A stretch of 64,000 bases of DNA from Triops longicaudatus (Eukaryota; Arthropoda; Branchiopoda; Notostraca; Triopsidae): positions 170,163 to 234,162 of the forward strand of contig JAGQDJ010000112.1 of the NCBI GenBank assembly GCA_022885665.1, written 5' to 3'. A program made the translations under genes and the position numbers. The stretch's first letter is position 1; each line of letters starts with the position of its first letter. Of the stretch, positions 37,374 through 51,772 are shown one piece after another. Below the pieces are notes generated by a model, which searched no databases, was not told the origin of the DNA, and worked only from the letters and a program-made list of their open reading frames with translations.

Positions 37374-37404
37374 AAAGCAGTTTAAGTATTACTTAAACTG
37401 CTTT
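37374..37404. repeat. 31-bp perfect inverted repeat
   Basis: AAAGCAGTTTAAGTA, one T, then its exact reverse complement. The two 15-bp arms would form an extended cruciform or hairpin with a one-base loop. No flanking ORF or terminal duplication is evident. Confidence 0.85.
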
Positions 37405-39209
37405 AAAGTAAAGTATAAAGCTTTATATATGCATGCGAATAAAATTAGTTTTTCTTTGCTACAATTTTGGTAACCCAATAAAAATAAACTTTCTGAGAGC
37501 ATGGAACGCAACCCTGTCTTCCATATCTTAACATGGCTTAGTTTACGCGTTTCTGTTTACGATGTATTTTATACGGGACCGATCTACTGCGTAAATGGGA
37601 GAGTCGCTGTATTATGTTTCCGCTGACACGTGGTATGAGGCGGCATTTTTCAAGTCATGCCAGTAATCTCTACAAACCATGTTACTGTAGACATACGGTG
37701 AACTCGATTATAATGTTATGTTACGTCAGTACGGCGAAGGCTGGTCAAAGAGAAACTATGGGCTGTTTACAATAATTTTATAGTAGCGCCTCTTGTGACT
37801 TTTTGGTTTGTCTTACTTGCTAGTAAGCTCGATATTCCACTAGAATGAGAACATCATCGAAAATACTACTGTGCTCAAGTCTGTAATCTTAATTCATTGA
37901 TATTAAATACATTGTCAGTAATGAATTTCATGTATGTCCAGACTGAAATAGCTTTTATACCGCGATATACAGTGTAAGTTTATAACGTTTGAGGCGTACG
38001 TTAATTTCTACCTCATGAAGGAGAAAATACGTCACACCCTGTGATACGCAGAACAGATGGAATTTGGACTATCTTAAGGATCTACTTTGTGTGCCAGATT
38101 CTTCCATTTTCGAGTAGAACGTTATTTCGGAAGGAAGGGAGAACGGGAATTTTAATGTCGTTTACAAAAACTATTTCTTTTGTTGTGAGTTGTGCTATTC
38201 GTCACACTCAAACTTTATACAGAAACAACGGAAGATTATTTTCTTTCAGTAACGTCACATACGGGCAGACACGCATACACAGGCGACCAGCTACTTCATC
38301 ACGTTACCATAAAAATCTCGCGGAAGAAAAATTCTAGAGCGTAAAGAGCAGAAAACAACACTTGAGGGGCAACCATTCATCGTCGCTAAAACAAACCAAG
38401 GCTCACTTTACATACCATATATGTCATTTACAAAATCACGTAGAACATATTTCTCATTTTGTATATCAGCTTTTCTTACTGCAATGACCTTAGTAACTAA
38501 GACACGGGGTAGTTGTTTGCTTTTGGAAACGACTAGACAACTAAAACAAAATAACACCAATTCAACTTAACGGTAAATGCGAGAATTTAACATTTGATTC
38601 CAACTCAAAAAAATCAAATTAAGAAATGTTTGCAGAAGAAAATGTTTAGATGTCTTAGTTTGTTTAGTCACGCACAACCCAACATTTATACTGATTGTTG
38701 TTTCCTTCGTACGTCATTTTATATGCATATTCCTGTTCCGTTTCCCTGGTGTTGAACAACACCCATCCACTTTTCTGCAGTTTTACATTCGCTTCTACCT
38801 ACGAGATCTTTCTCATTCACACTTATCTTCTTTTCACCATATGTATAATACGGTGGTGAACTTGAAAATCTGTGTTTGGAAAACGGATGGCAAATCTCAA
38901 TACGTTACGCACTATGGCACATCACCAATGAGCAAAAAAGCGGGCTATACCAGGTCGCTTACCTTTTGCTATCGTGTACTAAATATTTTTATGGAACAAA
39001 ACCACTCTATGTACAAAGTCGGCATATACCAACAACGACGCTTTCTTTTTAGTTATAACTCTTTTTTGTGCTGAATGCTGTCATCTAAGTAGTAGCCGTA
39101 AACATTCGGACGTGAGACCGCTCTTTCTCTCCCTCTAAACGAATTGTGGTAACGGAAAATCCATAACTTCCGACTGCACGGAAAGGATGCAGTCTAGCCA
39201 TTGGCCTTT

Positions 39210-39320
39210 TCAGGAAAGAGTTGGTTCTTGCGTCACCGTTATGGAGGCAAAGTTTTTGTAAAAGGCGGAGAAGAAGGCCAATAGTAGGATCATCAAAGGA
39301 ACCATACAACAGGCAGTGAC
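39210..39320 (-). CDS. SLMAP: SLMAP alternative tail-anchor exon B
   Basis: An acceptor ...gtccaattag is followed in phase 0 by VTACCMVPLMILLLAFFSAF, then a 16-residue polar tail ending QEPTLS and TGA at 39212-39210. It is a second hydrophobic helix with a different luminal end, joinable in frame to exon 16. Vertebrate SLMAP is known to have alternatively spliced transmembrane tails, which makes this a credible real exon even though it resembles no catalogued sequence I can recall exactly. Confidence 0.72.
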   Translation of the reverse strand, partial: VTACCMVPLMILLLAFFSAFYKNFASITVTQEPTLS

Positions 39321-42300
39321 CTAATTGGACAAGAAATATTTCAATACAAACACAAAAAGAAAGAAAAAAAGCACGCATTTTCACTTTTACTGATGTAAAC
39401 TCAATCATGCGTTAAAAAACGCATAACCATATAACGCACAATCGATGCACAGAGAGTTCACGATCATGAAAAAAGACTCGACATTAAGTTAAACGAGCAA
39501 AATGAGCGAACAAAGGAAACAGTGATAAATGAAAAATTCTTGAGAAAATTACCTGTGAATCGTGTTTTACTACATTAAATCACTCGGACGGCCTAAAGGC
39601 AATGAGAATGGCCAGTAGCAGGACTGCGACAGGCACAAAATAGACCAGTTTCTGCAAGGCCACGCCCCCGAGGCAAGTGTGAGAAAAACCAAAGCAGAAA
39701 TCAAGCAAGTGGAGCAATGCAACATAAAAGAATGGACGAAACAACGAAATAAATACATTTAAAACCATATTAACTTGTAGATACACCACGTACATTTGTA
39801 CGTACAACAACAAAAATTCTTACTATAAAATAGATAACTACATAAATAAATCAAAGAAAACATCTAAATAATGAAAAATGGGGAAAAATTCTGCGCTTAC
39901 GTTGCGAGATTGGGCTGACAAAAGGTCGTAACTGTCTTTCAAGTCTTTCAGCTGGGATTCTAAAGATCTCTTTTCGGCTTCCGCAGTCCCTAGCCGTTGT
40001 TTCAACAAACCTACCTCGGTCGAACAGGAATCCTGACAATGCAAGAACAACATTACACAGGCAAGTTCAAAAGTTATGTTCTCAATTGATAATACGTTTA
40101 CCAAAGTAGTGGGGCTAACGGGAGACAGAGAAGGTACTGAATCCTTGGAGGCTAACACCAATTCATCTTCTTCGGCTGCGGACAAATCAGCCGGTTGCCT
40201 CCTAACAAAGAAAACACGCATACATTATGTAAATTGGTCCCATCGTTTCAGAAGACCTATACCTGCTGAGCTGCTCTTGTAAATTCTGGACACACAGCTT
40301 CAGTTTCTCATTTTCGCTACACAACTCGTTGTGTTCACTGTCCTTCCTTTCGACCAACTCTTCCATCCTTTCGGCATATTCGGTATGTATACTCGTCGGC
40401 ACACAGTCTTGCAAATTCGCTTCCAATGCATTAATTCGCTCTTGCAAGTGCCTCACTAGTGCTTGACTACCATGCAGTTCTTCTCGATTTGCTTCTAGAT
40501 CGCCTACACAAAAACAGAGCAAAGTAAAACATACAAAAATGTCGGAAAAATTGAAGGCTACTCTTCTTCAAAAGATAAAGGAAACTTACGCGATGCCACA
40601 CCCAACTGACGTTCAGTTTCAGTTCTGGCTTCCCGTGCTTCGGACAGTCGCGTTTCCAAATCGTTAACATAAAACCGGATCCGTTCGCAAAGAACATTTA
40701 CATCGTCTTCCTCTCCCATTTCTTCCTTCCCGTATACTTTGCCCTAGAAAGAAGTAAATAAATAAAAATGATCCGTTTTCATAACTGCAAACGTAATTTT
40801 GCTTAATAAATGAAACAAAATTTGATACGAACAAGTCGTAGATGCCACAATCTTTATCAAGCATCAAGAAAACTATCTTCACATCTCCCCGCGCCCATAC
40901 ATGTGTCAAAAACAGAAGTTATAAACGTACTACAAACTGTGCCAATTCTCGCAGCTGTTGCTTCAAATGAGCTGCTGTGCTCCACGCATCTTGGGTTTCA
41001 ATTCTTGCTTCTTCTAATGCACCGGTCACTCGCGCGGTTTCTGCTTCGGCCGCACGTCGATCGTCTCGTGACTCCCGTAGTAATTCTTTTAACAATCCAG
41101 ATTTTTTTTAATTACTTGCAAAATAATTTTATCAATTTTCTACGTGACAGTAAAAAGGCTATAAAGCTTTTGTTGTCAAAGTCAAAGCTGAAGCTGAGTT
41201 AAGAGATTGCCGCAATCCATATGAATTGACTAAGGAGTGCGCAAAAGATATAAAAGCACAAAGAAGGAAGGGTTTCAAAAACGAAACAAAACTCAAACCA
41301 AGGACCACCTTGCAAAATTTGGATGCTACTATGAAAAATATGCACTTCAGAACGCCATTCCCAGTCTTCCCAAGGCCGGACTTTAAACCAAAAAGAAAGT
41401 ATTAATAACAACTAACAAGTATTAGTAAACAAATAACAACAGCAAAGACATAAAATAAATAAAAAATACCAAACCGAATCAAAAGCACCCCATAAGGAGC
41501 CAAGACTCGTGACAGCAATGGATAATGCGCTGACACAAGAGCTTTCATGCTATCCAACAACCAGTTCGTTTGGTTACAAATATTTACTTTGCAACATACC
41601 TTCACATTTTTTTAACTCCGCTTTCAATATATTGGTTTGATTGATATCTTGCTCAGACATGGGTTTCGAAACTCCATTATTGGCCTGCAAAACAACAAAG
41701 ACACGTTTAAAAACAGACGAAAAAAAAAAATGGAATTAAACATATACAAAAGAGCCTAATTTGAAGTTCAATTAATACAAATATAAATGCTTTACGTAAA
41801 TACAGAAAAACAAGTCTTAAATAAAATTTTCAATACTAAAAATAATTACATATCTATTACTGACACAAATTACGGTAAACATTTTTAAAACTGAACCAAA
41901 GAAGCTATAGAGAACAACACGGGAGCCTGTACCTATGAGAAATTAACTGGATTGAGAAAACCACCTAAACCGCTAAAAAATGCAAGTTGGTTTAAATCCC
42001 AATGCCACGATTAGGACTTACGCGCAACTATACAGTAAAACGAATGAAGTTATTTGTGCCACAAGGCAGGTTCCAGTTTGCTACAAGCTAAGAAACATGT
42101 CGTTTGTTTCTCAAGTAGAACGTGCAGTACACCAATATGTATAGGCACAAACGGGAATAAAATAAAAATACTTATCGGACGAGATTAATTTAAATACATT
42201 GAATAAATCAGTTACGATTCAGTATAACTTGCAAACTCAATTCTAATCCAATATAAAAATATATGTGAACAATGGACCCAGGATTGCGGCAAGTATATTA

Positions 42301-45300
42301 CACTACGTTTGCAACGACAAGATAGCCACTGTGGGATCACTTATTGACAGACATGCTTTTAAGTTCGTTGTATTTCATTTTTCGTCCGATTAGTAAGTCC
42401 GTTAATTAGTTCATTCAAAATATTTATTACGCCAACTGTAGCACACATGTTCTTCAACAGGTAGCAAGTTAAAACATCTTAGGTAGTGTCGAATTTTTCA
42501 ATGTTCTTCCCTCAGCGTCTCAACATGTGTACTTTTCTCCGCGTAAGACATTTTGCCGAGAACGTCAAAATGAGTTATAAGTTCAAAAGGAATGCAACTA
42601 TGACACGTCTCGGAAAGGGTACTTAAAAAAAATTAATAAATAAAACAGATCCAATATTGTTGCTAACAAGTTTCACAGCAGCGCTTTCGAATCATCGATT
42701 CGGCTTGAACAGCTACTTTAGCCTGCGGGGTTGTTGTGTTTTGGATCCAGAAAATATACAATACTCTCCATAAAAACGGCCCCAACAAGCGCTCTGTGCT
42801 AATGGCACGGCAATGTAAATGCAAGTGAGCCAGCGAGACAGGAACGTTCAAAAGAGCCTGTAGTGGGACACACGCGCGCAAATGACGTGGCGTTAGGTAT
42901 GGGAGATTTATTGGGATCATATTTTCTGAAAAGTACTGCATTTTTAACGAGCGCGAAAAACTGAATCTCTTCAATTCGACTACTTATAAATAGTGTTTCG
43001 CATGTGAAGTTCGCCTGATCTTACGTTCCTTCCGCGATGCGAAAATCAGTAAGTACATACAAATAAATAAGTTAATTAATAAAGTACTGAAGTACACAAA
43101 CAGAAAAATTCCGCGAATACTGCTAACCGGAACATTTTCTATTTCGTTCGGAAAATGAGACGGGGTGGATACAAGCAGTTAGTTCCACCGTGAATTACCA
43201 GAAGCAGCTGATTTCCCACACGCAACAATGACAATTATGCTTAAAGGCAGTTTATACTTGTAAAAAGCTGATTTAAAATCACAAAACAAGTTCTCTGTAC
43301 AAATCTGTTTTAAATTTTAAAAAAAGTATAACCCATATTTTAAAGGGTTATTTTCGCCACAACGTGTGGGCTTTTTAACGAACTTCAAAGAAATACCAAT
43401 GGTGGAAAAAAAGTCTTCACCAGCCAGTATTTCCAAGAAACCACACAGAAAAAGGATTGCACGATCTTATTGAAAAATCTACCCCCCCCCCCAAAAAAAA
43501 AAAAAAAAAAAAAACTTGAATTCTTTTTCCAATGCAAGATAGTTACAAGTTTTTCTATACTTTACAAAACTGTAAAACTCCTGGAATATAAATTTTTCCT
43601 CACCCCACTTAACAGAAATTATTATGCCTTTCATTTATCGTAACTGTGGCTAGGTACTGCGGATCGAAAACCTATCATGCAAGGGGTGTCCACTGTGGAC
43701 TATTTTATAACTCACGCGTTCATAAATTAAAGCTTGGATTTCAAATTTAAAAAAAAAATAAACCTTGTCCTTCAGGATTACTGTGTACGTAGAGTCCATG
43801 TCAGGCTCGGGGACCGAGTCTTTGTACCGAGACAACTCTTCTTCAAGTCTTTTGATTCGGCTTTGCAATAACTCAACCAACTCTTTGTCTTCACTAGGTA
43901 ACTTGTAATCTGTTTGCGAAGATAAATGGTGAACGACGTGAAAGTAAATGTAAGTAAATATGATTTAAAATAAAAGTTGTAATTTTGTGTTTTTTCACCT
44001 AAATCCTTAATGGATTTGTCGTCTCCGCTTACACCGTTGATCTCTCCGGTTTTCAATGCGTCGAATTTATTTCGGGTGAGCGTTAGCTGCTGTTTCGTAA
44101 AATCGATTTCTGCTTGGAACACTTCCGCCTGAGCCTGCAACTTCTTTTGCTGCTCCAAACTTTCCGTCAGGCGGCCTTCCAAATCTCTCTTTTCTTGCTC
44201 CAGCCGTTCCAGTTCTTCCTTTCGATTCTCTTCAGAATCCTAGACAAGACGTCCTCATTAGCAATCGTGCAGACACACGAGTTTATCACTCCACTCATTG
44301 ATCTATCTTGGTTTCTTAGCCCTCATGATGAAAAACTGCTACAATCACACTTCCTCGTTGGGAATAACAAAAAACAATTAGCACCTCCGCTTATTAAAAC
44401 AAAATTAATGAAATGACCAATTCTAATTATTCACCAGTAAAAGAAAAAGTTATAAATAAACTAAAAGAATCCCAAACAAAAGAAGTAAAATAAACATCTT
44501 AGAAAAATATTTTTTTAAACAATCGAAATATACCGCTAATTTAGTTGCCATTTCATTCTGGTCCATGTTTTGTTTTTCGTATCGCTCCGTCCAACTAAGA
44601 ACTTCTTGGTGTAACTTTTCGTTAACTTCTTTCAACAACGTAGTTTCGCTTTCCATATTGCTGTATAACCTGCAAAGGAAAATTTGTTGAAACAACGTTA
44701 CCATTCCACAAATTCCTATGTAGTTCTATGAGAAAATAAATCACAAAGTACCGTTCAACGTCTTGGAGTTTTTTCAGAATTTCCGTTTTTTCTTTCACAA
44801 CTCGGCCAAGTGATTCTTTCGCGGTTGCCTCGTACAAAATCCGATCTTCATGCATTTTACGCATTTCTTCTCTCAGCTTATCATCCGGGACGTTCTACAC
44901 AGACACACACACACACAAAAAAGAATAAAGAAGTATTTTCCATTGACATTTTTTACTCCGAAAGGATTTAGTAATAAAGATAAACTAAGAAGTAAAAGTG
45001 GAAAGGGAAGGGGAAAGGAAAAGTTACTTTGGCGCAAAGCTGCACTTGTCGTTCTAACGTATCAATCTTGGACAATAATCGGTCTTCTTCAATTAAAGCT
45101 GACCAACTCGACTCGGCCGCCTCTCGTGTGGAGGATAAGATACGCTGTAGCGTAGCCAGTTTCGTTTCCAAGATTTGCTCTCGTACCATGGCATCCTACA
45201 CAAAATTAGCAATAAATTGATATGATCTTTTAACGTACTTAAACATTTTCAAAGCAAAAAAGTGGACCCTAACAGTTCAGAATTTAATTATACATACGCA

Positions 45301-48300
45301 AAAAAAGAATAAATGCTCAAAGTAAGTTTTAAGCATCAATTGCAGACAAGAAACCCAGTAGAAAGTCCATAAATCTAACCACGGACAAAACATCTAAAAC
45401 TAAAACGTAACACAAATAAAATTTCAACGAAAAAAGGAAGTTAAACACGAAAACAAAATTCATAACTAAAATCATATAATAAAACAAATTTGAAATGTTT
45501 CGAAAACTTCGGAAATTAAAGAAGAAACCATACTTGGATCCATTGGTTTAACTGGTACAAATCTTGATGTCCCAGCGCGACGTTGGTGTTCGGACTAGAT
45601 ACAAATCAAAAGTAAGATTAAATTAGGGAAATTTTTTTTAGAAGAAGTCAGGTTCTAATGCCTTAAATTAAAAGCGCTCCTTTATCGTCAAACTGCTTTA
45701 TTTGTTTTACCTCGCTTTTGCTTCTTGGCCGTCAGGTAGATACAACTTGAGCGTCGCTACGATACACCCGTGCGTCACTGTAAGAAATTAAATATCTAGT
45801 AAGCAAACTTGCCAAAACATGTTAGGTCGGAACTTTTTTGCTTTTTTTTATTAAATTTAGACATAACGTGAACCACAAAAGGCAGAATGTGGGTTAAACA
45901 AAAAGGCTCGACATGCACGTCGAAGGAATCAAGGCGCACAAAAACAGGCTGTACCTTTCCGGGTATTCTCCATGACATCAACTCCAAATTGGACGATATC
46001 ACCCGAGCAGACTTCTCGTGGAGGAGATTCTTCTGAGCCTTTGCTAAGTCGTTGGTTGTTAACGAAGGTTCCATTGGAGCTTTTTGTATCTTGCAGATAA
46101 AACTGAAAATAAAATCCGAATATCTTTCATGAGAACTTCAACTTGTTACTTAAAAAAAAAAAACATTTTTCTTCGAAAGACGACTGCGCATGGGTTTAGT
46201 TTCATTCCATCCTTTTTTATTTTCGTTCAAACGACGCTAAATGCACAAAGACGTACATTACAATGATGTCCCAAGTTACTGAATTTTGCACTCCGTCGCT
46301 TTAGTGTTCGACAATGAAATAGCAGTTTGTTCTGCCAAGTCACACACATCAAGCTTGTTCCATGTTAAGGGCGGAGCAAATGCGTCCCTTAAACTCATCT
46401 GCAGCTCGTTTTTGAGATTTTAAAGGTTCTCAGAAAGATTCAAAAAGCAAGGTGTTCAAACCGAGAATACATAAGCTAAGACGTGCACTATAATAACTTT
46501 TACGCTATTCATTAAGTTCGTAAACTGGCTCTAAAGAAGCGGGAAATACAACGAATTAAACCCGGTGAATTTTGAGTATTAAATACGTAAAATAAAAACT
46601 TAACAGCATTCCCACAAAGGTTTGGCTAAGCCCTCTTGATGCTTGTTTACAGTGCACTAATCGACGTAAAGCCTTACTATACGAATCGAATTTAGTAACC
46701 TTTGCAGTAGCTACGACGGAAGAAGACACAAAAAACAAGATAGCTAAGATTAGCTACGTTTAAGATAGCTACAGTACTTTGGATGGTGAAAAACTTTGGA
46801 AAGCCTTTTTGGCGCTTTTCGATTCGGTTGACCTGGTTCACACATCAAAAATACAAATCTGCTTTTAAAGACTCAACTTTCCTTCGTAAAGGCGAGGTTC
46901 TACTGCTCACCATTTACAAGAGGCCTACTAACAACTAATCTTGAATGAGTCTAACAATCGATCAATGTCGGAGGTTCTTCTCAATCTACAAGATGCATCC
47001 TGGCTAGTTTCAATTAGTTGGTTCAATTTTGCCAACTGCCTTGCTAACTCCAACACAGCAAGCAATGACACTGGCAGATGACATTGTCATGTCGGGACAC
47101 TAACGTAAGTTATCAATACTAAAGTCCCTAAGAACAAACAGGTCCACTTGCACGGAAAAAAAAGCGTAAGAATACAGAAAAGCATTACTACCCTAATTTA
47201 AGGAATTACATTCCTTTCTCTTGATCAGCCTTACCAAGCTGGGTCGACAATAAAAATACTACCTTATATATTTTCTAAATACACTTTAATGTGGGTCCCT
47301 AATTACCAGGGACTTTAGTTACGCTTTTCGATTAAATCACCCTCTTTTGCAATCTATCTTATAAACACAGGCGTAACGAATATTTAACAATCTCTCACTG
47401 AACCAAATATTGCCAATGCTGCATTTTATTCCATGGAATCACTGTTGTTTCCAATCATTTTGACATCTATTTGTTTACTATCGTAATCCAGAATAAATTC
47501 GAAATTCCAAAATAAATGAACTTAAAATGTGACTCTCAACTGCATATAAATATGTCGACAAGCTTTGAAGCCAACTATTCGGGTAAAATAGTAAAAATAT
47601 ACTACATGATGGAAATCGTTGTATAGCATGATCTAAGCAATGACAAGGAGAAAAATTAAATAATAACAAACTGAATACAAAAGGGCTAGATGTAATTTTG
47701 ATCATGTTTCATACTAAGTCACCTGCGTCTCCAGTTGTCGGTGTTCACTAACGAAAAGTGAGACCCCGAAGTCACGCGAGAGCTATTTTGCTCTGATGCT
47801 GTTTTTTTTCCACTTTGCTGCCTAACTTTTTGTCACACACACACCATAATTTTTAGTCTCGTACCCCTCAAACCCTTTATTTTGTCTTCAAATGCCTCTA
47901 TCGATTCCGCATACATTACTGTTCCTGCTACAGAACTTCTAAAACATCAATTCTTGGTCTCCCCTCCATAAGTGCGTGTCATACAGACCTGGGTCCCAAA
48001 ACTGTCATGCACGTTGACCACAGCCAAAGAAATTTTGTTAAAGGCGTGGGGAAGGAGAGAACGCAATAACAAAAACGGGTGGAAGGGGGGGAATTTGTAA
48101 ACTGCTTTGGAACATGAGCTGGCCCACTGGAACAACACGTTCCGGGGGCCTTTCATAGCAATTATCCTGAATAATTCTTCAATCTTGAGCTCACCGGTAA
48201 AAGACAACCCCGTGGAGAAATAAAGGACAAAACGTACGAAAAACATAGAAGTTTTTCGCATCAATTTTCCTTCGCCTTCTAAGACAGAAGGGGTAAAAAG

Positions 48301-51300
48301 AAAACGGATCTTTGTTCTTGAAAAAGGATCTGTGTTCCACGATAGGAATTTCATAAATGCTTACTTTACTTAAAAATCGCTGCACCTGCCCAAGCATAGC
48401 CCGTCTCCATTACATTAACAATGCACAGGAAGAAGGAAATCAGACACTGAGCTGAAGAATTGCCAAAGACTTTACCATTTGTAACGTTTCACTAACAGGT
48501 TCCTACTGAAATTTAAAAAGCTTTACAGAACGCCCTGAGGAATGATTTAGAGTACTCTTTCACTTGAAGACACGAAATCATACTTCTATGTCTTGTATTC
48601 GTAATCCCTTCATTCTGCAAACTTAGTTTTCCGAGTATTTTTTTATATATAATTCCCTCGCAATTTGTCTGACACCACTGACATGGTTTTGGGTTGCTGG
48701 GATTGACATATAGCCTACATTCTATACGTAGCCTACGGCTGGAATGGCTAAGTTTCATATTTATATATAGTACTTTATTTGACATTTAACGGTCATATTT
48801 TCTACTGCTTACTTTGGACTAAAAATAATTTACACAGTAACTGATATTCCTCATTTTAGTTTTGTGCATGGAAACAAGACTGCAATCTTTTGCTTAAATG
48901 TACGTACTAAACAGTTTTGCTCCAGGCCAATTACAAGATAATCCTTTGGCGAAGGATCCATCAAGAAAGAAAAATGTGGACCACATAATGAAATCAACCA
49001 CATAACGAAATTTAGAGAAATCCGTCAAACAACCATATTGTGGGAATAATATTGCCAAGAAAAACCCGCAAATAATAATAAAAAAATAGCTTATAAACGT
49101 ACAGCCGGTTTGCTTAAAAACTTTCAAACCCCAAATCCATTTTCACAAACCAGTTTAAAGGAGTGGGAAAGTAGGAAGTGAAGAGCGGGCAATTTAACTA
49201 CAGACAAGCGAAAGCTGCTGAAGGGAAATGTCACTGAGGAAAAATTCATGCATAATGAAAATACTGATAAACAAACCAAACTCGGTATTCGCCTTCTTAC
49301 TTACCTTAGAATATGCAATTAAAAACGGAGCGATAAAAATTTAGTTTACTGAGAACAAACACACAAATACAGGCGCCGAAGCAAAGTTAAGACTATATGA
49401 ATTTTCCCTTCAATTGTTGCTTATTTCCAGCTATTTTTATTAACCAATACCTTCCGTTGTTTTCTAGAAGCTTTCGATTTTCTAACAGCCTCGGTTGTCC
49501 TCTTTTACACGTTATAATTTTTGGTTTAAATGCCTCGCGCTTCAACTGACACATCTTACCAGGATTTTGGTTCGGGGGGTGTTATGAAGTTTCGGGGGGA
49601 AGGAGGGGGGGGTAAAAACCCTTATCCTCCCCCGGGTACGGGGGTACTTTTAACTTCTCCTTCAATGCTCAGACTTATGAATTAGCGGCACAAAAAGCAA
49701 AACAGTAATAATTTAGGCAACAGCTATTGTCAGCCAACAAAACTCAATTAAGTAATTAAACAGAGATCAGGAAAAAATGCACAGTTAAGCATCGGCTTCA
49801 GTTTAAACTTTTCTTTGTTGATTTTCGTTTCTTTATCTAGCCAAGTCGATGAGAGTTCGCTATTCAGCTAAACGGCAAACTGCATAACGACAAAGTTTAA
49901 TTCATTTACACCAACGAACTAGAGAAGCTATGATAAGATGACCTCATTAATTGTTAGTACGGAAATTGGAGTCCGTGCAAGATCTTTTTCCTCTCTTCCA
50001 TCATCGATTCTATTAACGAAGGATTTCCTGCTTGTGTCTCTGACGTCCCAACATCACATTTGCAAAAAAAAAATTGTCTCCTTTCAAAATGCGGCAATTA
50101 TCTTGTTAAACGAGGGTACGCTGTCTGCGGGCTCGAATACGAGGACTCGTGTCCGCTACAATGCCCATCCCGTCCGTTGTTTCGAAGTATTTGTCCTTAC
50201 AACCAAATAATGTAAAGGACGAAATCTCATTGGATGAGGCGAAATTACGCGCATCTGACTATACTGAACAAGTCCACGTACTTGTCCGTACAATCGATAC
50301 GGCGCTGTGACTTTGCTTACAAAGAATAAAACGACGAAAAACTAATTCACAGAAAAGCAAAAACCGGGCTAAACGCGCGAAAATTCTAGATTATGATTAG
50401 ACAGGATATCTTTTCTCGTGCTTGTCCGTAACAGACGCTCCTATCTTTCAACTTCCGAAAAGAACTAATAAGTTTAGGAAGTTGTTAAACGAACAATACA
50501 TAGAACAATACGAATCTTCTAAAAAATGGGTTCAAAGCATAGAAATTCGCGGAAATAAAACTTAGTAGAGCACTAATTTCCTTTTACGCCTTCCTTTCTC
50601 TTTTACACATCTCTCCCGACTCTCCTCTCCCCTTACTGCAGATAAACACATTAGGAATCTTGTTTTTAGCTCAGTGTTCCTGAACGAGAAGAACCCCTAC
50701 GAACGCACGAGAATTCTTATCTCAGCTTTTCGGATACGGACACCGAAAGCTATTTCCAGCCACTGCAGGATTCGTATGTCCCACTCCCCTTGTATTCTTC
50801 ATACTCCTATTCCTCTGCGGTGTAGGATAGGCTTCTCGGGTTTTGACTTTTATCTGACAGCGTGTGCGTGCGTGCGGCGTCGACACCAATACGCATACAA
50901 ATGACGTGACCCCAAAGAATTTACACAAAAAGAGACAAGGCGTAACAAATATTGTCAGAAAAAGTCTCCTCCTTTATTTGGATGTTAAAAACCATAGAAA
51001 CAGACGAACACCTATGTCGCTGTCTATAACACAAAGGAATAAATAATGAACAGAAACAAATACAAATTAATAAAGGTAAAATAAAAATAAATTGATCAAA
51101 CGTCAAATAAAGGGAACATCTAATTTTAGAAACCATTCTATCACTTAATTATTTCAAGAATTGGTTCCCCCAACTATAGTGCAATGTAAGACGTTTTCCT
51201 TCTTGGTAAATACACATAATAGCCTTACTTTAGGTTATGTGTTGGAAAACTCTTACTATTCTTACATGTTAGTGCTATATGCAATAAAATGGGGGATTGT

Positions 51301-51730
51301 ATTACTTATCTATTTTGAAAAAGAGAATATTGCAGTTGTTTGACGACTTTTACGCCTTAATTGCAACCAAAAAGGAAAAGGGTTTTTAATAATAAAAAAA
51401 ATTCTCATGCACTGTTTTACCTTGCCGTCCTTGTACCAGAGCAGGGCGTGGTTCCGGGACAATACTTTGCAGTCAAAGATAGCATTATTGGAAACGGCTC
51501 GTACCCGGGCCATCGCCCGTCCAATCTTGACAGGCGCATCCAAAACGAGCGTCCGTTCCTGTTCAAATAAATAACAAGTCCCCTTCGTTAGGAAGATCTA
51601 TTCGATAAAGTCCATGTGAATGACACTCGCTATAATACACCGATCACTTTTAACACGAAATATTTTTTTCGGTTCCCTAAAAAAACTTGTAAAGGCATAA
51701 CTACGAACGTCGTCCCCACACGCCACTGAG

Positions 51731-51772
<42 letters not shown>

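Larger units (their letters stand above)
32840..39209. other. Intergenic region between filamin 5' end and SLMAP 3' end
   Basis: About 6.4 kb without a recognisable coding exon. It must contain the filamin promoter and probably non-coding first exon(s): donor-like CAG|gta sites on the minus strand near 33437 and 35612 are candidates, unproven. It also holds the 3' UTR of SLMAP, a TTAGG-type repeat cluster (34390-34462) and a 31-bp palindrome (37374-37404). Confidence 0.7.

Noticed and set aside
39838..40221. 127-codon minus-strand ORF spanning SLMAP exons 15-16
   Set aside because: It is a read-through of the intron between two real exons; GT/AG sites at 40102 and 40032 give the coiled-coil frame.
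42663..42974. 103-codon ORF in SLMAP intron 10 as a possible optional exon
   Set aside because: No heptad pattern, no hydrophobic helix and no similarity to SLMAP; chance ORF.
47947..48354. 135-codon minus-strand ORF in SLMAP intron 2
   Set aside because: No family resemblance and no phase-compatible splice sites noticed; length is within chance for six frames over 64 kb.
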